A stretch of DNA of 64,000 nt from Pseudomonas eutrophicaquae (GTDB lineage Bacteria; Pseudomonadota; Gammaproteobacteria; Pseudomonadales; Pseudomonadaceae). Of the stretch, positions 30,427 to 44,857 are shown piece after piece. A model generated the notes under the pieces. That model was not told the DNA's origin and did no database searches. It saw nothing but the letters and a program-made list of their open reading frames with translations. Position 1 is the first letter of the stretch. Each line of letters opens with the position of its first letter. The stretch spans positions 62,001-126,000 of the forward strand of contig NZ_JAMJEZ010000006.1 of NCBI RefSeq assembly GCF_023544715.1, read 5' to 3'. Position numbers and translations under genes: made by a program.

Positions 30427-31554
30427 ATGGCAAAACGTGACTATTACGAGGTGCTGGGCGTACAGCGCGGCGCCAGCGAGGCCGAACTGAAGAAGGCCTA
30501 CCGCCGTCTGGCGATGAAGTATCACCCTGACCGCAATCCCGACGATAAGGAGGCCGAGGAGAAGTTCAAGGAGGCCAACGAGGCCTATGAGGTGCTCTCC
30601 GATGCGTCCAAGCGTGCCGCGTATGATCAGTACGGGCATGCCGGGGTCGATCCGAACATGGGTGGCGGGGCCGGCTTTGGCGCAGGCGGCGCCAATTTCT
30701 CAGACATCTTCGGCGACGTGTTCAGCGATCTGTTCGGGGGCGGGCGCGGCGGCAGTCGCGGCGGCCCGCAGCGCGGCAACGATCTGCGCTATACCCTGGA
30801 GCTGGATCTTGAAGAGGCGGTGCGTGGCACCAGTGTGACCATTCGCGTGCCGACGCTGGTGGCCTGCAAGACCTGCGATGGCAGTGGTGCCAAGAAGGGC
30901 ACCTCGCCGGTGACCTGTACCACCTGTGGCGGGCACGGTCAGGTGCGCATGCAGCAGGGCTTCTTCTCGGTGCAGCAGACCTGTCCGCGCTGCCATGGCA
31001 GCGGGCAGATGATTGCCGACCCGTGCGGCACCTGCCACGGGCGCGGGCGTGTCGAGGAGCACAAGACCCTGTCGGTCAAGGTGCCGGCGGGTGTTGATAC
31101 CGGTGATCGTATCCGGCTGTCCGGTGAGGGCGAGGCCGGTGCGCTCGGTGGCCCGGCGGGGGATCTGTATGTGGTGGTCAATGTCCGCGAACATGCGATC
31201 TTCCAGCGTGATGGCAAGCACCTGTACTGCGAGGTGCCGATCAGCTTTGCCGATGCGGCGCTGGGTGGCGAGCTGGAGGTGCCGACCCTGGATGGACGGG
31301 TCAAATTGAAGATCCCCGAGGCGACACAAACCGGTAAACTGTTCCGCCTGCGTGGCAAGGGGGTGACCCCGGTGCGCGGTGGCGGTGCAGGGGATCTGAT
31401 GTGCCGGGTGGTCGTGGAGACACCGGTCAACCTGGACAAGCGCCAGCGCGAGCTGCTTGAGGAGTTTCGTGGCAGCCTGCAGAGCGACAGCTCGCACTCG
31501 CCGCGTGCCAAAGGCTGGTTCGACGGTGTGAAGCGGTTCTTCGGCGATTTGTAG
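30427..31554 (+). CDS. dnaJ: Chaperone protein DnaJ (Hsp40)
   Basis: 375-residue type I J-protein. J domain with HPD in [10 protein letters not shown]; Gly/Phe-rich linker ([20 protein letters not shown]); four CxxCxGxG zinc repeats ([32 protein letters not shown]); C-terminal substrate and dimer domains. It delivers clients to DnaK and stimulates its ATPase. Start ATG 30427 ([15 protein letters not shown]). It is followed by dapB at 78 bases, the usual Pseudomonas order. Confidence 0.98.
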   Translation: MAKRDYYEVLGVQRGASEAELKKAYRRLAMKYHPDRNPDDKEAEEKFKEANEAYEVLSDASKRAAYDQYGHAGVDPNMGGGAGFGAGGANFSDIFGDVFSDLFGGGRGGSRGGPQRGNDLRYTLELDLEEAVRGTSVTIRVPTLVACKTCDGSGAKKGTSPVTCTTCGGHGQVRMQQGFFSVQQTCPRCHGSGQMIADPCGTCHGRGRVEEHKTLSVKVPAGVDTGDRIRLSGEGEAGALGGPAGDLYVVVNVREHAIFQRDGKHLYCEVPISFADAALGGELEVPTLDGRVKLKIPEATQTGKLFRLRGKGVTPVRGGGAGDLMCRVVVETPVNLDKRQRELLEEFRGSLQSDSSHSPRAKGWFDGVKRFFGDL

Positions 31555-31611
31555 TCAATCGGCGGCAAGTGTCGCGTGGCGCTCGATGAGGCGCCGCGCT
31601 TGCGGCCATGA

Positions 31612-32436
<825 letters not shown>

Positions 32437-32511
32437 CGAGGCCTGCACCCTCATGGGGCAGCGTGTGGTCTGGCGCCGTCCGCCGCCCTTTTCGCTGCGG
32501 GTGTTTTGCTC

Positions 32512-32517
32512 TAGAAT
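32512..32517 (+). promoter_or_regulatory. Candidate -10 element of the carAB promoter
   Basis: TAGAAT hexamer; the best -35 at 17 bp spacing (TTTTCG, 32489-32494) is weak, so activation or another sigma factor may be involved. It would give a leader of about 120 nt. Confidence 0.4.
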
Positions 32518-32543
32518 CCAGCTTTAGTGTGTGTACAGAAAGC

Positions 32544-32573
32544 ATGCGAATAATCCGAAAAGAAGCGGGGTGA
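32544..32573 (+). CDS. Candidate 9-residue carA leader peptide
   Basis: [39 protein letters not shown]. It has two Arg codons, both the rare CGA. Its stop codon lies within the 5' arm of the following terminator-like hairpin, so translation could control hairpin formation. Functional role is inferred. Confidence 0.45.
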   Translation: MRIIRKEAG

Positions 32574-32601
32574 TGTGTAACACACGTCATTCCGCTTTTT
32601 T
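32563..32601 (+). terminator. Terminator-like attenuator in the carA leader
   Basis: AAGCGGGGTGATGTGT pairs, with a few G-U pairs, to the 3' arm ACACGTCATTCCGCTT, directly followed by a T-run. It sits about 45 bases before the carA start codon, so a formed hairpin would stop transcription before carA. Confidence 0.75.
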
Positions 32602-32646
32602 GCAACCTGCGTTTGCAGGCAACGGCTCTATTTACGGGAGGTCTTC

Positions 32647-33783
32647 TTGACTAAGCCAGCCATACTCGCGCTTGCCGATGGCAGCATTTTCCGCGGTGAA
32701 GCCATCGGTGCCGATGGTCATACCGTTGGTGAGGTGGTGTTCAACACCGCCATGACCGGCTATCAGGAAATTCTCACCGATCCTTCCTACTGCCAGCAGA
32801 TCGTCACCCTGACCTATCCGCACATCGGCAACACCGGCACCACTCCTGAAGACGCCGAGTCCAACCGCGTCTGGGCGGCCGGTCTGATCATCCGCGATCT
32901 GCCGCTGCTGTCCTCCAGCTGGCGCGACAAGCAGCCGCTGCCGGAGTACCTGAAAGAGCACGGCACCGTGGCCATCGCCGGCATTGACACCCGTCGCCTG
33001 ACTCGCATCCTGCGCGAGAAGGGCTCGCAGAATGGCTGCATCCTCGCCGGCGACGACGCCACTGAGGAGAAGGCCCTCGAGCTGGCTCGCAGCTTCCCGG
33101 GTCTCAAGGGTATGGACCTGGCCAAGGTGGTGTCCTCCACCGAGCGTTATGAGTGGCGCTCCAGCGTGTGGAGCCTGGAAACCGACAGCCACCCGGAAAT
33201 TCCGGCCAGCGAGCTGCCCTACCACGTGGTCGCCTATGACTTTGGCGTCAAGCTGAACATCCTGCGCATGCTGGTCGCCCGCGGCTGCCGGCTGACCGTG
33301 GTGCCGGCGCAGACCCCGGCCAGCGAAGTGCTGGCGCTGAATCCGGATGGCGTGTTCCTCTCCAATGGCCCGGGCGATCCCGAGCCGTGCGACTACGCCA
33401 TCCAGGCAATCAAGGACATCCTCGAGACCGACATCCCGGTGTTCGGCATCTGCCTCGGCCACCAGCTGCTGGCTCTGGCCTCCGGTGCCAAGACGGTGAA
33501 GATGGGCCACGGCCACCACGGCGCCAACCACCCGGTGCAGGATCTGGATACGGGCGTGGTGATGATCACCAGCCAGAACCATGGCTTCTGCGCCGACGAG
33601 GCGACCCTGCCGGGCAACCTGCGCGCCACCCACAAATCGCTGTTCGACGGCACCCTGCAAGGCATCGAGCGCACCGACAAGGCGGCCTTCAGCTTCCAGG
33701 GCCACCCGGAAGCCAGCCCGGGCCCGCACGACGTGGCCCCGCTGTTCGACCGCTTCATCGCCGAAATGGCCAAGCGTCGCTGA
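32647..33783 (+). CDS. carA: Carbamoyl-phosphate synthase small subunit
   Basis: 378-residue glutaminase subunit supplying ammonia for carbamoyl phosphate, used in arginine and pyrimidine synthesis. The N-terminal CPSase domain has [19 protein letters not shown]; the class I amidotransferase has the nucleophile Cys in [11 protein letters not shown] and the His/Glu pair in [11 protein letters not shown]. The start is TTG 32647 ([17 protein letters not shown]), with a strong GGGAGG site; no ATG fits. It is 36 bases from carB. Confidence 0.96.
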   Translation: MTKPAILALADGSIFRGEAIGADGHTVGEVVFNTAMTGYQEILTDPSYCQQIVTLTYPHIGNTGTTPEDAESNRVWAAGLIIRDLPLLSSSWRDKQPLPEYLKEHGTVAIAGIDTRRLTRILREKGSQNGCILAGDDATEEKALELARSFPGLKGMDLAKVVSSTERYEWRSSVWSLETDSHPEIPASELPYHVVAYDFGVKLNILRMLVARGCRLTVVPAQTPASEVLALNPDGVFLSNGPGDPEPCDYAIQAIKDILETDIPVFGICLGHQLLALASGAKTVKMGHGHHGANHPVQDLDTGVVMITSQNHGFCADEATLPGNLRATHKSLFDGTLQGIERTDKAAFSFQGHPEASPGPHDVAPLFDRFIAEMAKRR

Positions 33784-33819
33784 GTTAGCCGACAGATCAA
33801 CGGATTCGTGTGAGAGACC

Positions 33820-37037
<3,218 letters not shown>

Positions 37038-37041
<4 letters not shown>

Positions 37042-37514
37042 GCAAATTCCCGATGACCGTCCAGGGCGCTCGCGCCCTGGAGGACGAACTCAAGCACCTG
37101 AAGACCGTATTGCGCCCGCAGATCACCCAGGCCATCGCCGAAGCGCGTGAGCTGGGTGACCTGAAGGAAAACGCCGAATACCATGCCGCTCGCGAACAGC
37201 AGGGCATGGTTGAAGCGCGCATCCGCGATATCGAGGGACGCCTGCAGAACGCCCAGATCATCGATGTTGCGGCCATCCCGCACACCGGCAAGGTGATCTT
37301 CGGCACCACTGTGGAGATTGCCAACGTCGACACCGACGAGAGCGTGATCTACCAGATCGTCGGCGACGACGAGGCTGACATCAAGGCCGGCAAGATCTCG
37401 GTCAGCTCACCCATCGCCCGTGCCCTGGTGGGCAAGGAGGAGGGTGATGTGGTGGTGGTGCAGACTCCCAGTGGCAAGGTCGAGTACGAGATTGTCGAAG
37501 TTCGGCATCTCTGA
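37038..37514 (+). CDS. greA: Transcription elongation factor GreA
   Basis: 158-residue factor whose N-terminal coiled coil enters the RNA polymerase secondary channel and triggers transcript cleavage at paused complexes. It shows the signature [17 protein letters not shown] and a C-terminal FKBP-like domain ([23 protein letters not shown]). Start ATG 37038 ([19 protein letters not shown]) overlapping carB, so it is translationally coupled to carbamoyl-phosphate synthase as in other pseudomonads. Confidence 0.97.
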
Positions 37515-37551
37515 TCGCCCGCTGGCATCCAGCTCGCTGCGCGCCGCCGCC

Positions 37552-37932
37552 ATGGCCTGGCGGCTGGCGCAGACCTTCTGGGTCGGCGGGCTGTGGATGC
37601 TGTATTTCGTGCTGTTGCCGGCCCTTGAGCATTACGGGCTGGCACCGGCGCTGCTGGAGACCTTGTCCGAGGCGCTGCTTCAGCTGTTGCTGTGCTTTGC
37701 CCTCTTCTGCGTGCTGATGCAGCAGGTCGTGCTGACACAGGCGAAAGGCTTCAGGGCGCTGTGGCGGGATATGCGCGGGCAGCTGCTGCTGTCGGTACAG
37801 GGCCTGGCGGCGGCGGCGCTACTGGCGCCCCTGCTGGTGAGTGAAGCGCAGGCCTTGAGCCATTATGCGCTGCTCGCAACGGCGACCTGCGGGTTGCTGC
37901 TGGTCTTGCAGCCGGTGCCGGGGGAGTCGTGA
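37552..37932 (+). CDS. DUF4149-type small membrane protein
   Basis: 126 residues from ATG 37552 (MAWRLAQTFWVGGLWMLYFV). Four hydrophobic segments near residues 5-25, 35-58, 75-95 and 100-120 suggest an integral inner-membrane protein. The WVGGLWM...LPAL pattern near the N-terminus is that of DUF4149; function is unknown. The frame is open upstream into greA, and TTG 37492 is an alternative start. It lies downstream of greA in the position of PA4754-like genes. Confidence 0.75.
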   Translation: MAWRLAQTFWVGGLWMLYFVLLPALEHYGLAPALLETLSEALLQLLLCFALFCVLMQQVVLTQAKGFRALWRDMRGQLLLSVQGLAAAALLAPLLVSEAQALSHYALLATATCGLLLVLQPVPGES

Positions 37933-37937
37933 TGCGG

Positions 37938-37964
37938 ACGGGCGCTGCAATATACAGCGCCCGT
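37938..37964. terminator. Bidirectional terminator between DUF4149 gene and yhbY
   Basis: 10-bp perfect stem (ACGGGCGCTG and its complement), 7-nt loop, between convergent genes. Confidence 0.75.
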
Positions 37965-37970
37965 GACGAT

Positions 37971-38282
37971 TCAGAGCGAGTGACGAACCACGTTGGACAG
38001 CTGACGGTTCTGCTTGGCGGCCTTGCGGTAGACCAGCGCCATCTTGCCAATCACCTGGACCAGTTCGCAGCGTGCCTGCTGGCACAGCTCATCGATCAGC
38101 GCACGGCGATCATCGCGTTCGGGCAGGGCGAACTTGATCTTGATCAGCTCATGATCGTTCAGCGCGCGTTCAAGCTCGGCCATGACCCCTTCACTCAGGC
38201 CATTCTCGGCGACGATCAGAACCGGGCTCAGGTGGTGGCCGATCGACTTGTAGTGTTTCTTCTGCTCATTGGTGAGCGGCAT
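37971..38282 (-). CDS. yhbY: YhbY-type CRM-domain RNA-binding protein
   Basis: 103-residue protein with a single CRM domain: KKHYKSIGHHLSPVLIVAENGL, a GxxG-like loop region and FALPERDDRRALIDELCQQ. Homologues associate with pre-50S particles, pointing to ribosome assembly. Start ATG 38282 (MPLTNEQ). It is divergent from ftsH. In most gammaproteobacteria rlmE (ftsJ) lies between yhbY and ftsH; here it is absent. Confidence 0.94.
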   Translation of the reverse strand: MPLTNEQKKHYKSIGHHLSPVLIVAENGLSEGVMAELERALNDHELIKIKFALPERDDRRALIDELCQQARCELVQVIGKMALVYRKAAKQNRQLSNVVRHSL

Positions 38283-38601
38283 AATCTGACCCCTGCGTCC
38301 GATCCAGTTGAAAAGCGGCGGCTAGTGTACCCGAGAGACCGTCAGCCGCACAGATGAGCCGCCTTGGGCGCGTCTATCGCTGAGGGCGGGAGTCTTGCGA
38401 TACTCATGCGGATAGACAGCGGCGCGCTTATTGATCAAGGCGTGGTACTCAGGATTTGCACGCCGCTGCCGCCTGAAAGGGTCAAACGGCGTTACAACCA
38501 TGCCTGCCTGTACGGCAGTAGCTGTAGTAATTTAAGGCCATAGCGATCCGGCCGTGGTGAAAAGCGGTTTTCACGCGGTGCCGGTCAGAGAGGGTAGTCA
38601 A
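38283..38601. other. yhbY/ftsH divergent intergenic region, no rlmE
   Basis: 319 bases without a credible gene on either strand; RlmE/FtsJ would need about 620 bases. No recognisable fragment of its SAM-binding motifs (DLGAAPGGW) was seen in translation by eye. The region must hold the promoters of both yhbY and ftsH; an AGTGTA (minus TACACT) near 38324 could be the yhbY -10. Confidence 0.7.
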
Positions 38602-40527
38602 TTGAACGACATGGCAAAGAACCTGATCCTGTGGCTGATCATCGCCGCGGTTCTGGTGACGGTGATGAACAATTTCTCGTCTCGGCCGGAGATGAGCAAC
38701 CTGACGTATTCGGAGTTCATCCAGCAGGTCAAGGATGGCAAGGTCGAGCAGGTAACGGTCGATGGTTTTGTGATCAGCGGTCGGCGCCTGGACGGCAGTA
38801 CCTTCGATACCGTGCGACCTGCCATTCAGGATAACGGCCTGATCGGTGATCTGATCGATAACAATGTTGCCATCGTCGGCAAGATGCCTGAGCAGCAGAG
38901 CATCTGGGGCCAGTTGCTGGTGGCCAGCTTCCCGATCCTGGTGATCATCGCGGTGTTCATGTTCTTCATGCGCCAGATGCAGGGCGGTGGCGGCGGCAAG
39001 GGTGGCCCGATGAGCTTTGGCAAGAGCAAGGCGCGTCTGCTCTCCGAAGATCAGGTCAAAACTACCCTGGCAGACGTGGCGGGCTGTGATGAGGCTAAGG
39101 AAGAGGTCGGCGAGCTGGTTGACTTCCTGCGTGATCCTGGCAAGTTCCAGCGCCTCGGTGGGCATATTCCCCGCGGTGTGCTGATGGTCGGCCCGCCCGG
39201 TACCGGTAAGACCCTGCTGGCCAAGGCGATTGCCGGTGAGGCCAAGGTGCCGTTCTTCACCATCTCCGGTTCGGATTTCGTCGAGATGTTCGTCGGTGTG
39301 GGTGCCTCGCGAGTACGTGACATGTTCGAGCAGGCCAAGAAGCATGCGCCGTGCATCATCTTCATCGACGAGATCGATGCGGTCGGTCGTCACCGTGGCG
39401 CGGGCCTGGGCGGTGGGCATGACGAGCGCGAGCAGACCCTCAACCAGCTGCTGGTGGAAATGGATGGTTTCGAGATGAATGACGGCATCATCGTCATCGC
39501 CGCGACCAACCGCCCTGATGTACTAGATCCTGCGCTGCTGCGCCCGGGGCGTTTCGACCGCCAGGTGGTGGTTGGCCTGCCAGATGTGCGTGGCCGCGAG
39601 CAGATTCTCAAGGTACACATGCGCAAGGCCCCGCTGGGCGATGACGTTCAGCCCTCGGTGATTGCCCGGGGTACGCCGGGCTTCTCGGGTGCGGATCTGG
39701 CCAACCTGGTCAACGAGGCCTCGCTGTTTGCTGCGCGCAACGGCAAGCGTCTGGTGGAGATGAAAGAGTTCGAGCTGGCCAAGGACAAGATCATGATGGG
39801 CGCCGAGCGCCGCTCCATGGTCATGACCGAGGACGAGAAGCTGCTCACGGCGTACCACGAATCGGGGCACGCGATCCTGGGCTGCCTGTTCCCCTCCGAT
39901 CCGGTGCACAAGGTCACCATCATTCCGCGTGGCCGCGCGCTGGGTGTAACGGTTTCCCTGCCGGAGCGTGATCATCTGGGTTACAGCCGTCTGTGGCTGA
40001 ACAACAAGCTGAAGATGATCTTTGGCGGGCGGATTGCCGAGGAAATCATCTTCGGGCATGACAAGGTCACCAACGGTGCCACCGGCGATATCGGTCAGGC
40101 GACGCGCATTGCGCGCACCATGATCACGCAGTGGGGGATGAGCGAGAAGCTGGGCTTTTTGTCCTATGCCGATGAAGAGGAGGAGGTGTTCCTCGGGCGT
40201 TCGGCGGGGCGTGGCAGTCATGTCTCCGCGGAAACCGCCCGCCTGATCGATGAGGAAGTGCGCTCCCTGATCGATGGCAACTATTCCCAGGCCGAGCAGG
40301 CGCTGCGTGACAACATGGACAAGCTGCATGCCATGGCGCAGGCGCTAATGAAGTTCGAGACCATCGATGCCGAGCAGGTCCATGACATCATGGAAGGTCG
40401 TGAGCCTCGCGAGCCCAAGGGTTGGAAGGATTCCGGCAGCAATGGCAGCAGCGCACCGCGCACCGAGCCTGACACAGAGGCGGAACGTGGCGAAAAACCG
40501 ATTGGCGGTCCGGCTGGCGAGCACTGA
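38602..40527 (+). CDS. ftsH: ATP-dependent zinc metalloprotease FtsH
   Basis: 641-residue inner-membrane AAA protease. Two N-terminal helices ([38 protein letters not shown]) flank a periplasmic domain. The AAA domain has Walker A GPPGTGKT, Walker B FIDEIDA and the [18 protein letters not shown]; the zinc site is HESGH. Start at TTG 38602 (MNDMAKN) is favoured since GAGGG lies 8 bases upstream; ATG 38611 is the alternative. It degrades membrane and regulatory proteins such as sigma32 in E. coli. It is followed by folP after 6 bases. Confidence 0.95.
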   Translation: MNDMAKNLILWLIIAAVLVTVMNNFSSRPEMSNLTYSEFIQQVKDGKVEQVTVDGFVISGRRLDGSTFDTVRPAIQDNGLIGDLIDNNVAIVGKMPEQQSIWGQLLVASFPILVIIAVFMFFMRQMQGGGGGKGGPMSFGKSKARLLSEDQVKTTLADVAGCDEAKEEVGELVDFLRDPGKFQRLGGHIPRGVLMVGPPGTGKTLLAKAIAGEAKVPFFTISGSDFVEMFVGVGASRVRDMFEQAKKHAPCIIFIDEIDAVGRHRGAGLGGGHDEREQTLNQLLVEMDGFEMNDGIIVIAATNRPDVLDPALLRPGRFDRQVVVGLPDVRGREQILKVHMRKAPLGDDVQPSVIARGTPGFSGADLANLVNEASLFAARNGKRLVEMKEFELAKDKIMMGAERRSMVMTEDEKLLTAYHESGHAILGCLFPSDPVHKVTIIPRGRALGVTVSLPERDHLGYSRLWLNNKLKMIFGGRIAEEIIFGHDKVTNGATGDIGQATRIARTMITQWGMSEKLGFLSYADEEEEVFLGRSAGRGSHVSAETARLIDEEVRSLIDGNYSQAEQALRDNMDKLHAMAQALMKFETIDAEQVHDIMEGREPREPKGWKDSGSNGSSAPRTEPDTEAERGEKPIGGPAGEH

Positions 40528-40533
40528 GTCCTG

Positions 40534-41385
40534 ATGAATCCTTTTGCCTCCTTTGACCGGCTGCCCTGTGGCAGCCGGTTTCTTGAACTCTCCCGTCCCC
40601 ACGTGATGGGGATCCTCAATGTCACTCCGGACTCCTTCTCGGATGGCGGGCGCTTCAACCGTCTCGATGAAGCCCTGCGCCATGCCGCGGCGATGGCGGC
40701 CGCGGGCGCGACGCTCATCGATGTCGGTGGTGAATCGACCCGCCCGGGTGCGCTGCCGGTCAGCGAAGCCGAGGAACTGGATCGGGTTGTGCCGGTGGTG
40801 GAGCGGATTGCCCGCGAGCTGGACGTGGTGGTATCGGTTGATACCTCCACCGCTGCGGTGATGCGCGAGTCGGCTGCGGCAGGCGCCGGTCTGCTCAATG
40901 ATGTCCGCTCGTTGCAGCGCCCGGGCGCCCTTGAGGCGGCGGCGCAGAGCGGCCTGCCGGTCTGCCTGATGCACATGCGTGGTGAGCCGGGCAACATGCA
41001 GGATGATCCCTGTTATGCCGACATCCATGCGGAAGTGCACGATTTTCTGGCTGAGCGCATGGCGGTCTGTGAAGCGGCGGGGATCCCGGCCGAGCGTATC
41101 CTGCTGGATCCGGGCTTCGGCTTTGCCAAGACCCTTGAGCACAACCTGCGCCTCTTCCAGCACATGCAGCGTCTGCACCGCTTGGGACGACCGCTGCTGG
41201 TCGGGGTGTCGCGCAAGAGCATGATCGGCAAGGTACTGGATCGCAGTGTCGACCAGCGTCTGCCCGGTAGCTTGGCGCTGGCGGCGCTGGCCGTGGCCAA
41301 GGGCGCACATATCATCCGTGTGCATGACGTCACCGAAACGGTCGACGTGGTGCGCATGATCGCTGCCGTGGAATGGGCAGGCTGA
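40534..41385 (+). CDS. folP: Dihydropteroate synthase
   Basis: 283-residue TIM-barrel enzyme joining p-aminobenzoate and the pterin diphosphate; the sulfonamide target. Signature motifs: [26 protein letters not shown] and [12 protein letters not shown]. Start ATG 40534 ([15 protein letters not shown]), 6 bases after ftsH and 13 before glmM, so the three are probably one operon. FolK, the preceding pathway enzyme, is also encoded in this window. Confidence 0.97.
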   Translation: MNPFASFDRLPCGSRFLELSRPHVMGILNVTPDSFSDGGRFNRLDEALRHAAAMAAAGATLIDVGGESTRPGALPVSEAEELDRVVPVVERIARELDVVVSVDTSTAAVMRESAAAGAGLLNDVRSLQRPGALEAAAQSGLPVCLMHMRGEPGNMQDDPCYADIHAEVHDFLAERMAVCEAAGIPAERILLDPGFGFAKTLEHNLRLFQHMQRLHRLGRPLLVGVSRKSMIGKVLDRSVDQRLPGSLALAALAVAKGAHIIRVHDVTETVDVVRMIAAVEWAG

Positions 41386-41398
41386 GGGGAAGCATCTG

Positions 41399-42742
41399 AT
41401 GAGCAGAAAGTACTTCGGAACCGATGGGATTCGTGGTCGGGTTGGTGAGTTTCCGATTACCCCCGAGTTTGTCTTGCGCCTGGGGTGGGCGGCCGGCATG
41501 GCCTTCCGTCGTCAGGGGCATTGCAAGATCCTGATCGGTAAGGACACGCGGATTTCCGGCTATATGTTCGAGTCGGCGCTGCAGGCTGGTCTGATTGCCG
41601 CGGGTGCGGATGTGATGTTGCTGGGCCCGATGCCGACGCCTGCGGTCGCTTACCTGACGCGAACCTTTCATGCCGATGCGGGAATCGTGATCAGTGCTTC
41701 GCACAACCCTCATGACGATAACGGCATCAAGTTCTTCTCCGGGCAGGGCACCAAGCTGGCCGATGAGGTCGAGCAGATGATCGAGACCCTGCTCGATGCG
41801 CCGATGAGCGTGGTCGAGTCAGCCCTGCTCGGCAAGGCGTCGCGGATCAATGATGCGGCTGGCCGTTATATCGAGTTCTGCAAAAGCAGCGTGCCAACCA
41901 GCACGGATTTTTCCGGCCTTAATATCGTGCTCGACTGCGCTCATGGCGCGACCTACAAGGTGGCACCGAGCGTATTCCGTGAGCTGGGTGCTGAGGTGTC
42001 GGTGATGGCTGCCCAGCCCGACGGGCTGAACATCAATGCCGGCGTGGGCTCCACCCATATGGAGGCCCTGCAGCAGGCGGTGCTGGCACGCGGCGCTGAT
42101 CTGGGCATTGCTTTTGACGGTGACGGGGATCGCGTGATGATGGTTGATCATCAGGGGGCGGTCGTCGATGGTGATGAGCTTTTGTACATCATCGCCACGG
42201 ATCTGCAGGAGCGTGCCCGGCTGCCGGAAGGGAGCGGGGTGGTGGGGACGCTGATGAGCAATCTCGGCTTGGAGTTGGCGCTGGCTGCCCACAATATTCC
42301 TTTTGCGCGCGCCAAGGTGGGTGATCGCTACGTAATGGCAGAGCTGCTTGAGCGTGGCTGGGTGCTCGGGGGTGAGAACTCGGGGCATCTGGTCTGCCGT
42401 CAGCATGCCACGACGGGCGATGCGATCATTGCCGCGCTGCAGGTTGTGCTGGCCCTGCGCCGGCGCGGCACGACGCTGGCGGATGAGCGCCGGGCCTGGC
42501 GCAAATGTCCGCAAGTGCTGATCAATGTACGACTGGCGAATGGTGACGATCCGTTGCAGTACCCCGCACTGCAAGAGGCCAGTGCGCAAGTCACCGAGGC
42601 ATTGGCCGGGCGCGGCAGGGTGCTGCTGCGCAAATCCGGTACTGAGCCGCTGCTGCGGGTGATGGTTGAGGGTGAAGATGAGCAGGAAGTGCGGCGGCAT
42701 GCCGAGGCACTGGCTGAGCAGGTGCGTCGCTTGTGCGCCTGA
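41399..42742 (+). CDS. glmM: Phosphoglucosamine mutase
   Basis: 447-residue enzyme converting glucosamine-6-P to glucosamine-1-P for UDP-GlcNAc (peptidoglycan and LPS). The phosphoserine loop ISASHNP, metal loop DGDGDR, sugar-binding GGENSGH and phosphate-binding [11 protein letters not shown] are all present. Start ATG 41399 ([16 protein letters not shown]), 13 bases after folP. Confidence 0.98.
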   Translation: MSRKYFGTDGIRGRVGEFPITPEFVLRLGWAAGMAFRRQGHCKILIGKDTRISGYMFESALQAGLIAAGADVMLLGPMPTPAVAYLTRTFHADAGIVISASHNPHDDNGIKFFSGQGTKLADEVEQMIETLLDAPMSVVESALLGKASRINDAAGRYIEFCKSSVPTSTDFSGLNIVLDCAHGATYKVAPSVFRELGAEVSVMAAQPDGLNINAGVGSTHMEALQQAVLARGADLGIAFDGDGDRVMMVDHQGAVVDGDELLYIIATDLQERARLPEGSGVVGTLMSNLGLELALAAHNIPFARAKVGDRYVMAELLERGWVLGGENSGHLVCRQHATTGDAIIAALQVVLALRRRGTTLADERRAWRKCPQVLINVRLANGDDPLQYPALQEASAQVTEALAGRGRVLLRKSGTEPLLRVMVEGEDEQEVRRHAEALAEQVRRLCA

Positions 42743-42807
42743 TTCGGCTTGCCTCGTTTTCGGGGCTTGAGTAACATCTGCGCCCACTTTATCTGCCGAG
42801 GTCCTGC

Positions 42808-43575
42808 ATGCGCCGTCCCCTGGTCGCTGGAAACTGGAAGATGCATGGCACTCGTGCCAGTGTCGCCGAGCTGATCGCTGGTCTGCGTACTCAGACTTTG
42901 CCGGAAGATGTCACTGTTGTGGTGATGCCGGCCTTCGTGCATTTGATGTCTGTGGCTGACCAGCTTGGGGCATCGAGCATGAATCTCGGTGCGCAGGACT
43001 GCGCCACAGAACCCATGCCCTGTGCCCTGACCGGTGAGGTAGCCGCCAGTCAGCTGACGGACCTTGGTTGTCGTTATGTGTTGGTCGGGCACTCCGAGCG
43101 TCGTTTGCTGCTGGGCGAAGGCGATGCACTGATTGTGCGGAAGTTTTCGGCTGCTCAGGCGGTTGGATTGACGCCGGTGTTGTGCGTTGGGGAAACGCGC
43201 GAGCAGCGTGAAGCGGGGCAGACGTTGCCGGTGGTTCTGGCGCAGCTGGATGCTCTAATCGATACGCTGGGCGTTGCAGTGCTCAACCGTGCAGTACTGG
43301 CTTATGAGCCGGTCTGGGCAATAGGCACTGGCCTGACGGCCACTCCCGAGCAGGCTCAGGAAGTACACGCGGCAATCCGGCAGCATATTGCGATGCGTGA
43401 TGCTGCGGTGGCTGCGGGGGTGCAGATTCTTTATGGCGGTAGCGTCAAGGCATCCACGGCGGGTGAGCTGTTCGGGATGCCGGATATCGACGGGGGGCTT
43501 GTGGGTGGAGCTTCTCTCAATGCAGATGAATTCGGTGCGATCTGTCGTGCCGCAGGGCGTGTGAAAAATGCTTGA
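42808..43575 (+). CDS. tpiA: Triosephosphate isomerase
   Basis: 255-residue glycolytic enzyme interconverting DHAP and G3P. Catalytic residues: Lys in AGNWKMHG, His in VGHSERR, Glu in [11 protein letters not shown]; phosphate loop [10 protein letters not shown]. Start ATG 42808 ([14 protein letters not shown]). It overlaps secG by 8 bases, indicating translational coupling. Confidence 0.98.
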   Translation: MRRPLVAGNWKMHGTRASVAELIAGLRTQTLPEDVTVVVMPAFVHLMSVADQLGASSMNLGAQDCATEPMPCALTGEVAASQLTDLGCRYVLVGHSERRLLLGEGDALIVRKFSAAQAVGLTPVLCVGETREQREAGQTLPVVLAQLDALIDTLGVAVLNRAVLAYEPVWAIGTGLTATPEQAQEVHAAIRQHIAMRDAAVAAGVQILYGGSVKASTAGELFGMPDIDGGLVGGASLNADEFGAICRAAGRVKNA

Positions 43576-43945
43576 GACAGTGATCAACGTATTGCACCTG
43601 TTGGTGGCCATTGCGGTAGTTGGCCTGGTGCTGATTCAGCAGGGTAAGGGTGCGGATGCGGGGGCCTCCTTTGGTTCGGGGGCTTCGGCGACAGTGTTTG
43701 GTAGCCAAGGCTCTGCCACCTTCCTCAGTCGCGTAACTGCCTTGCTGGCAACGATTTTTTTTATCACAAGTCTTGGTTTGGCCTTTTACGCCAAGCAAAA
43801 GGCTGATATGATCAATTCCATTGGATTACCTGATCCGGCAGTGCTTGAAGTTAAAGCAAAGCCCGCCTCTGATGACGTCCCCTTGGTTGAAACCAAGCAA
43901 GAATCTTCAGATGTACCACAAGCAGCAGAAAAGTCTGCTGAGTGA
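43568..43945 (+). CDS. secG: Protein translocase subunit SecG
   Basis: 125-residue SecYEG component. Two membrane helices ([39 protein letters not shown]) surround the conserved [23 protein letters not shown] loop, here split for length. The C-terminal tail is hydrophilic. Start ATG 43568 lies inside tpiA. It is followed by tRNA-Leu, the conserved secG-tRNA arrangement. Confidence 0.97.
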   Translation: MLETVINVLHLLVAIAVVGLVLIQQGKGADAGASFGSGASATVFGSQGSATFLSRVTALLATIFFITSLGLAFYAKQKADMINSIGLPDPAVLEVKAKPASDDVPLVETKQESSDVPQAAEKSAE

Positions 43946-43972
43946 TCAAAAAAGTAATTCATGAACGAATAT

Positions 43973-44058
43973 GCCGAGGTGGTGGAATTGGTAGACACGC
44001 TACCTTGAGGTGGTAGTGGCCATAGGCTGTAGGGGTTCGAGTCCCCTCCTCGGTACCA
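43973..44058 (+). tRNA. tRNA-Leu(GAG)
   Basis: 86-nt class II tRNA with encoded CCA. Acceptor GCCGAGG pairs with CCTCGGT (first pair G-U); anticodon stem CTACC/GGTAG holds GAG at 44007-44009; long variable arm; T-loop GGTTCGAGTCC. It lies 27 bases after secG. Confidence 0.98.
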
Positions 44059-44064
44059 TACAAG

Positions 44065-44087
44065 AAGACCCGCATCATGCGGGTCTT
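44065..44087 (+). terminator. Terminator after tRNA-Leu
   Basis: 11-bp perfect stem (AAGACCCGCAT and its complement, centred on one base) followed by a TTGTTGTTT tract. Confidence 0.88.
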
Positions 44088-44149
44088 GTTGTTTCCAGGG
44101 TGTTGCTTGACCTTTCTATGTTAGAGGTTGTAGTATTCGCCGACTTTGA

Positions 44150-44226
<77 letters not shown>

Positions 44227-44232
44227 GTTTTT

Positions 44233-44260
44233 CAAAAAGCCCCTTTTCAGGGGCTTTTTG
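44233..44260 (+). terminator. Terminator between tRNA-fMet and rimP
   Basis: 11-bp stem (CAAAAAGCCCC and its complement) with a 6-nt loop and five T in the 3' arm, seven bases after the tRNA. It would at least partly separate the tRNA from the rimP operon. Confidence 0.9.
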
Positions 44261-44350
44261 CTAAATAAATGATTTTCGCCATGCACATGGCGACCTACGG
44301 GATGGGCTTTATGCCCATTTTTTGTTTGCACAGCATGTGGAGGTGATCAA

Positions 44351-44809
44351 GTGTCGAGCAAGCTGGAACAGTTGCAGGCCTTGTTGGCCCCGGTAGTTGA
44401 AGCGCTTGGCTATCAATGCTGGGGCATCGAGTTCATTTCCCAGGGGCGGCATTCGCTGCTGCGCGTCTATATCGACCATGTCGATGGCATCCTGATCGAT
44501 GACTGCGAGAAGGTCAGTCGTCAGATCAGTGCCGTTCTGGACGTGGAAGATCCGGTCAGCGGCGAGTACACCCTGGAAGTTTCTTCTCCGGGAATGGATC
44601 GCCCCCTGTTCACCCTCAAGCAATTTGCAGCCCATGCCGGCGAGCAGGTGAAGATTCGCCTGCGCGCGCCTTATGAAGGGCGGCGGAATTTTCAGGGGCT
44701 ACTGCGCGGGGTGGAAGAGCAGGACGTAGTCGTTCAGGTCGATCAGCACGAGTACCTGCTGCCGGTCGATTCGATCGACAAGGCCAATATCATTCCCCGT
44801 TTTGACTGA
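44351..44809 (+). CDS. rimP: Ribosome maturation factor RimP
   Basis: 152-residue 30S assembly factor. Features: [40 protein letters not shown] and [15 protein letters not shown]. The start is GTG 44351, preceded by GGAGGTGATC, a near-complete complement of the 16S rRNA 3' end, which supports efficient initiation at GTG. First gene of rimP-nusA-infB-rbfA-truB-rpsO-pnp. Confidence 0.96.
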   Translation: MSSKLEQLQALLAPVVEALGYQCWGIEFISQGRHSLLRVYIDHVDGILIDDCEKVSRQISAVLDVEDPVSGEYTLEVSSPGMDRPLFTLKQFAAHAGEQVKIRLRAPYEGRRNFQGLLRGVEEQDVVVQVDQHEYLLPVDSIDKANIIPRFD

Positions 44810-44857
44810 GGCGCGGATCCAGCGGGTCCCAATGGATTGCGAAAGGCGAGGCGTACG

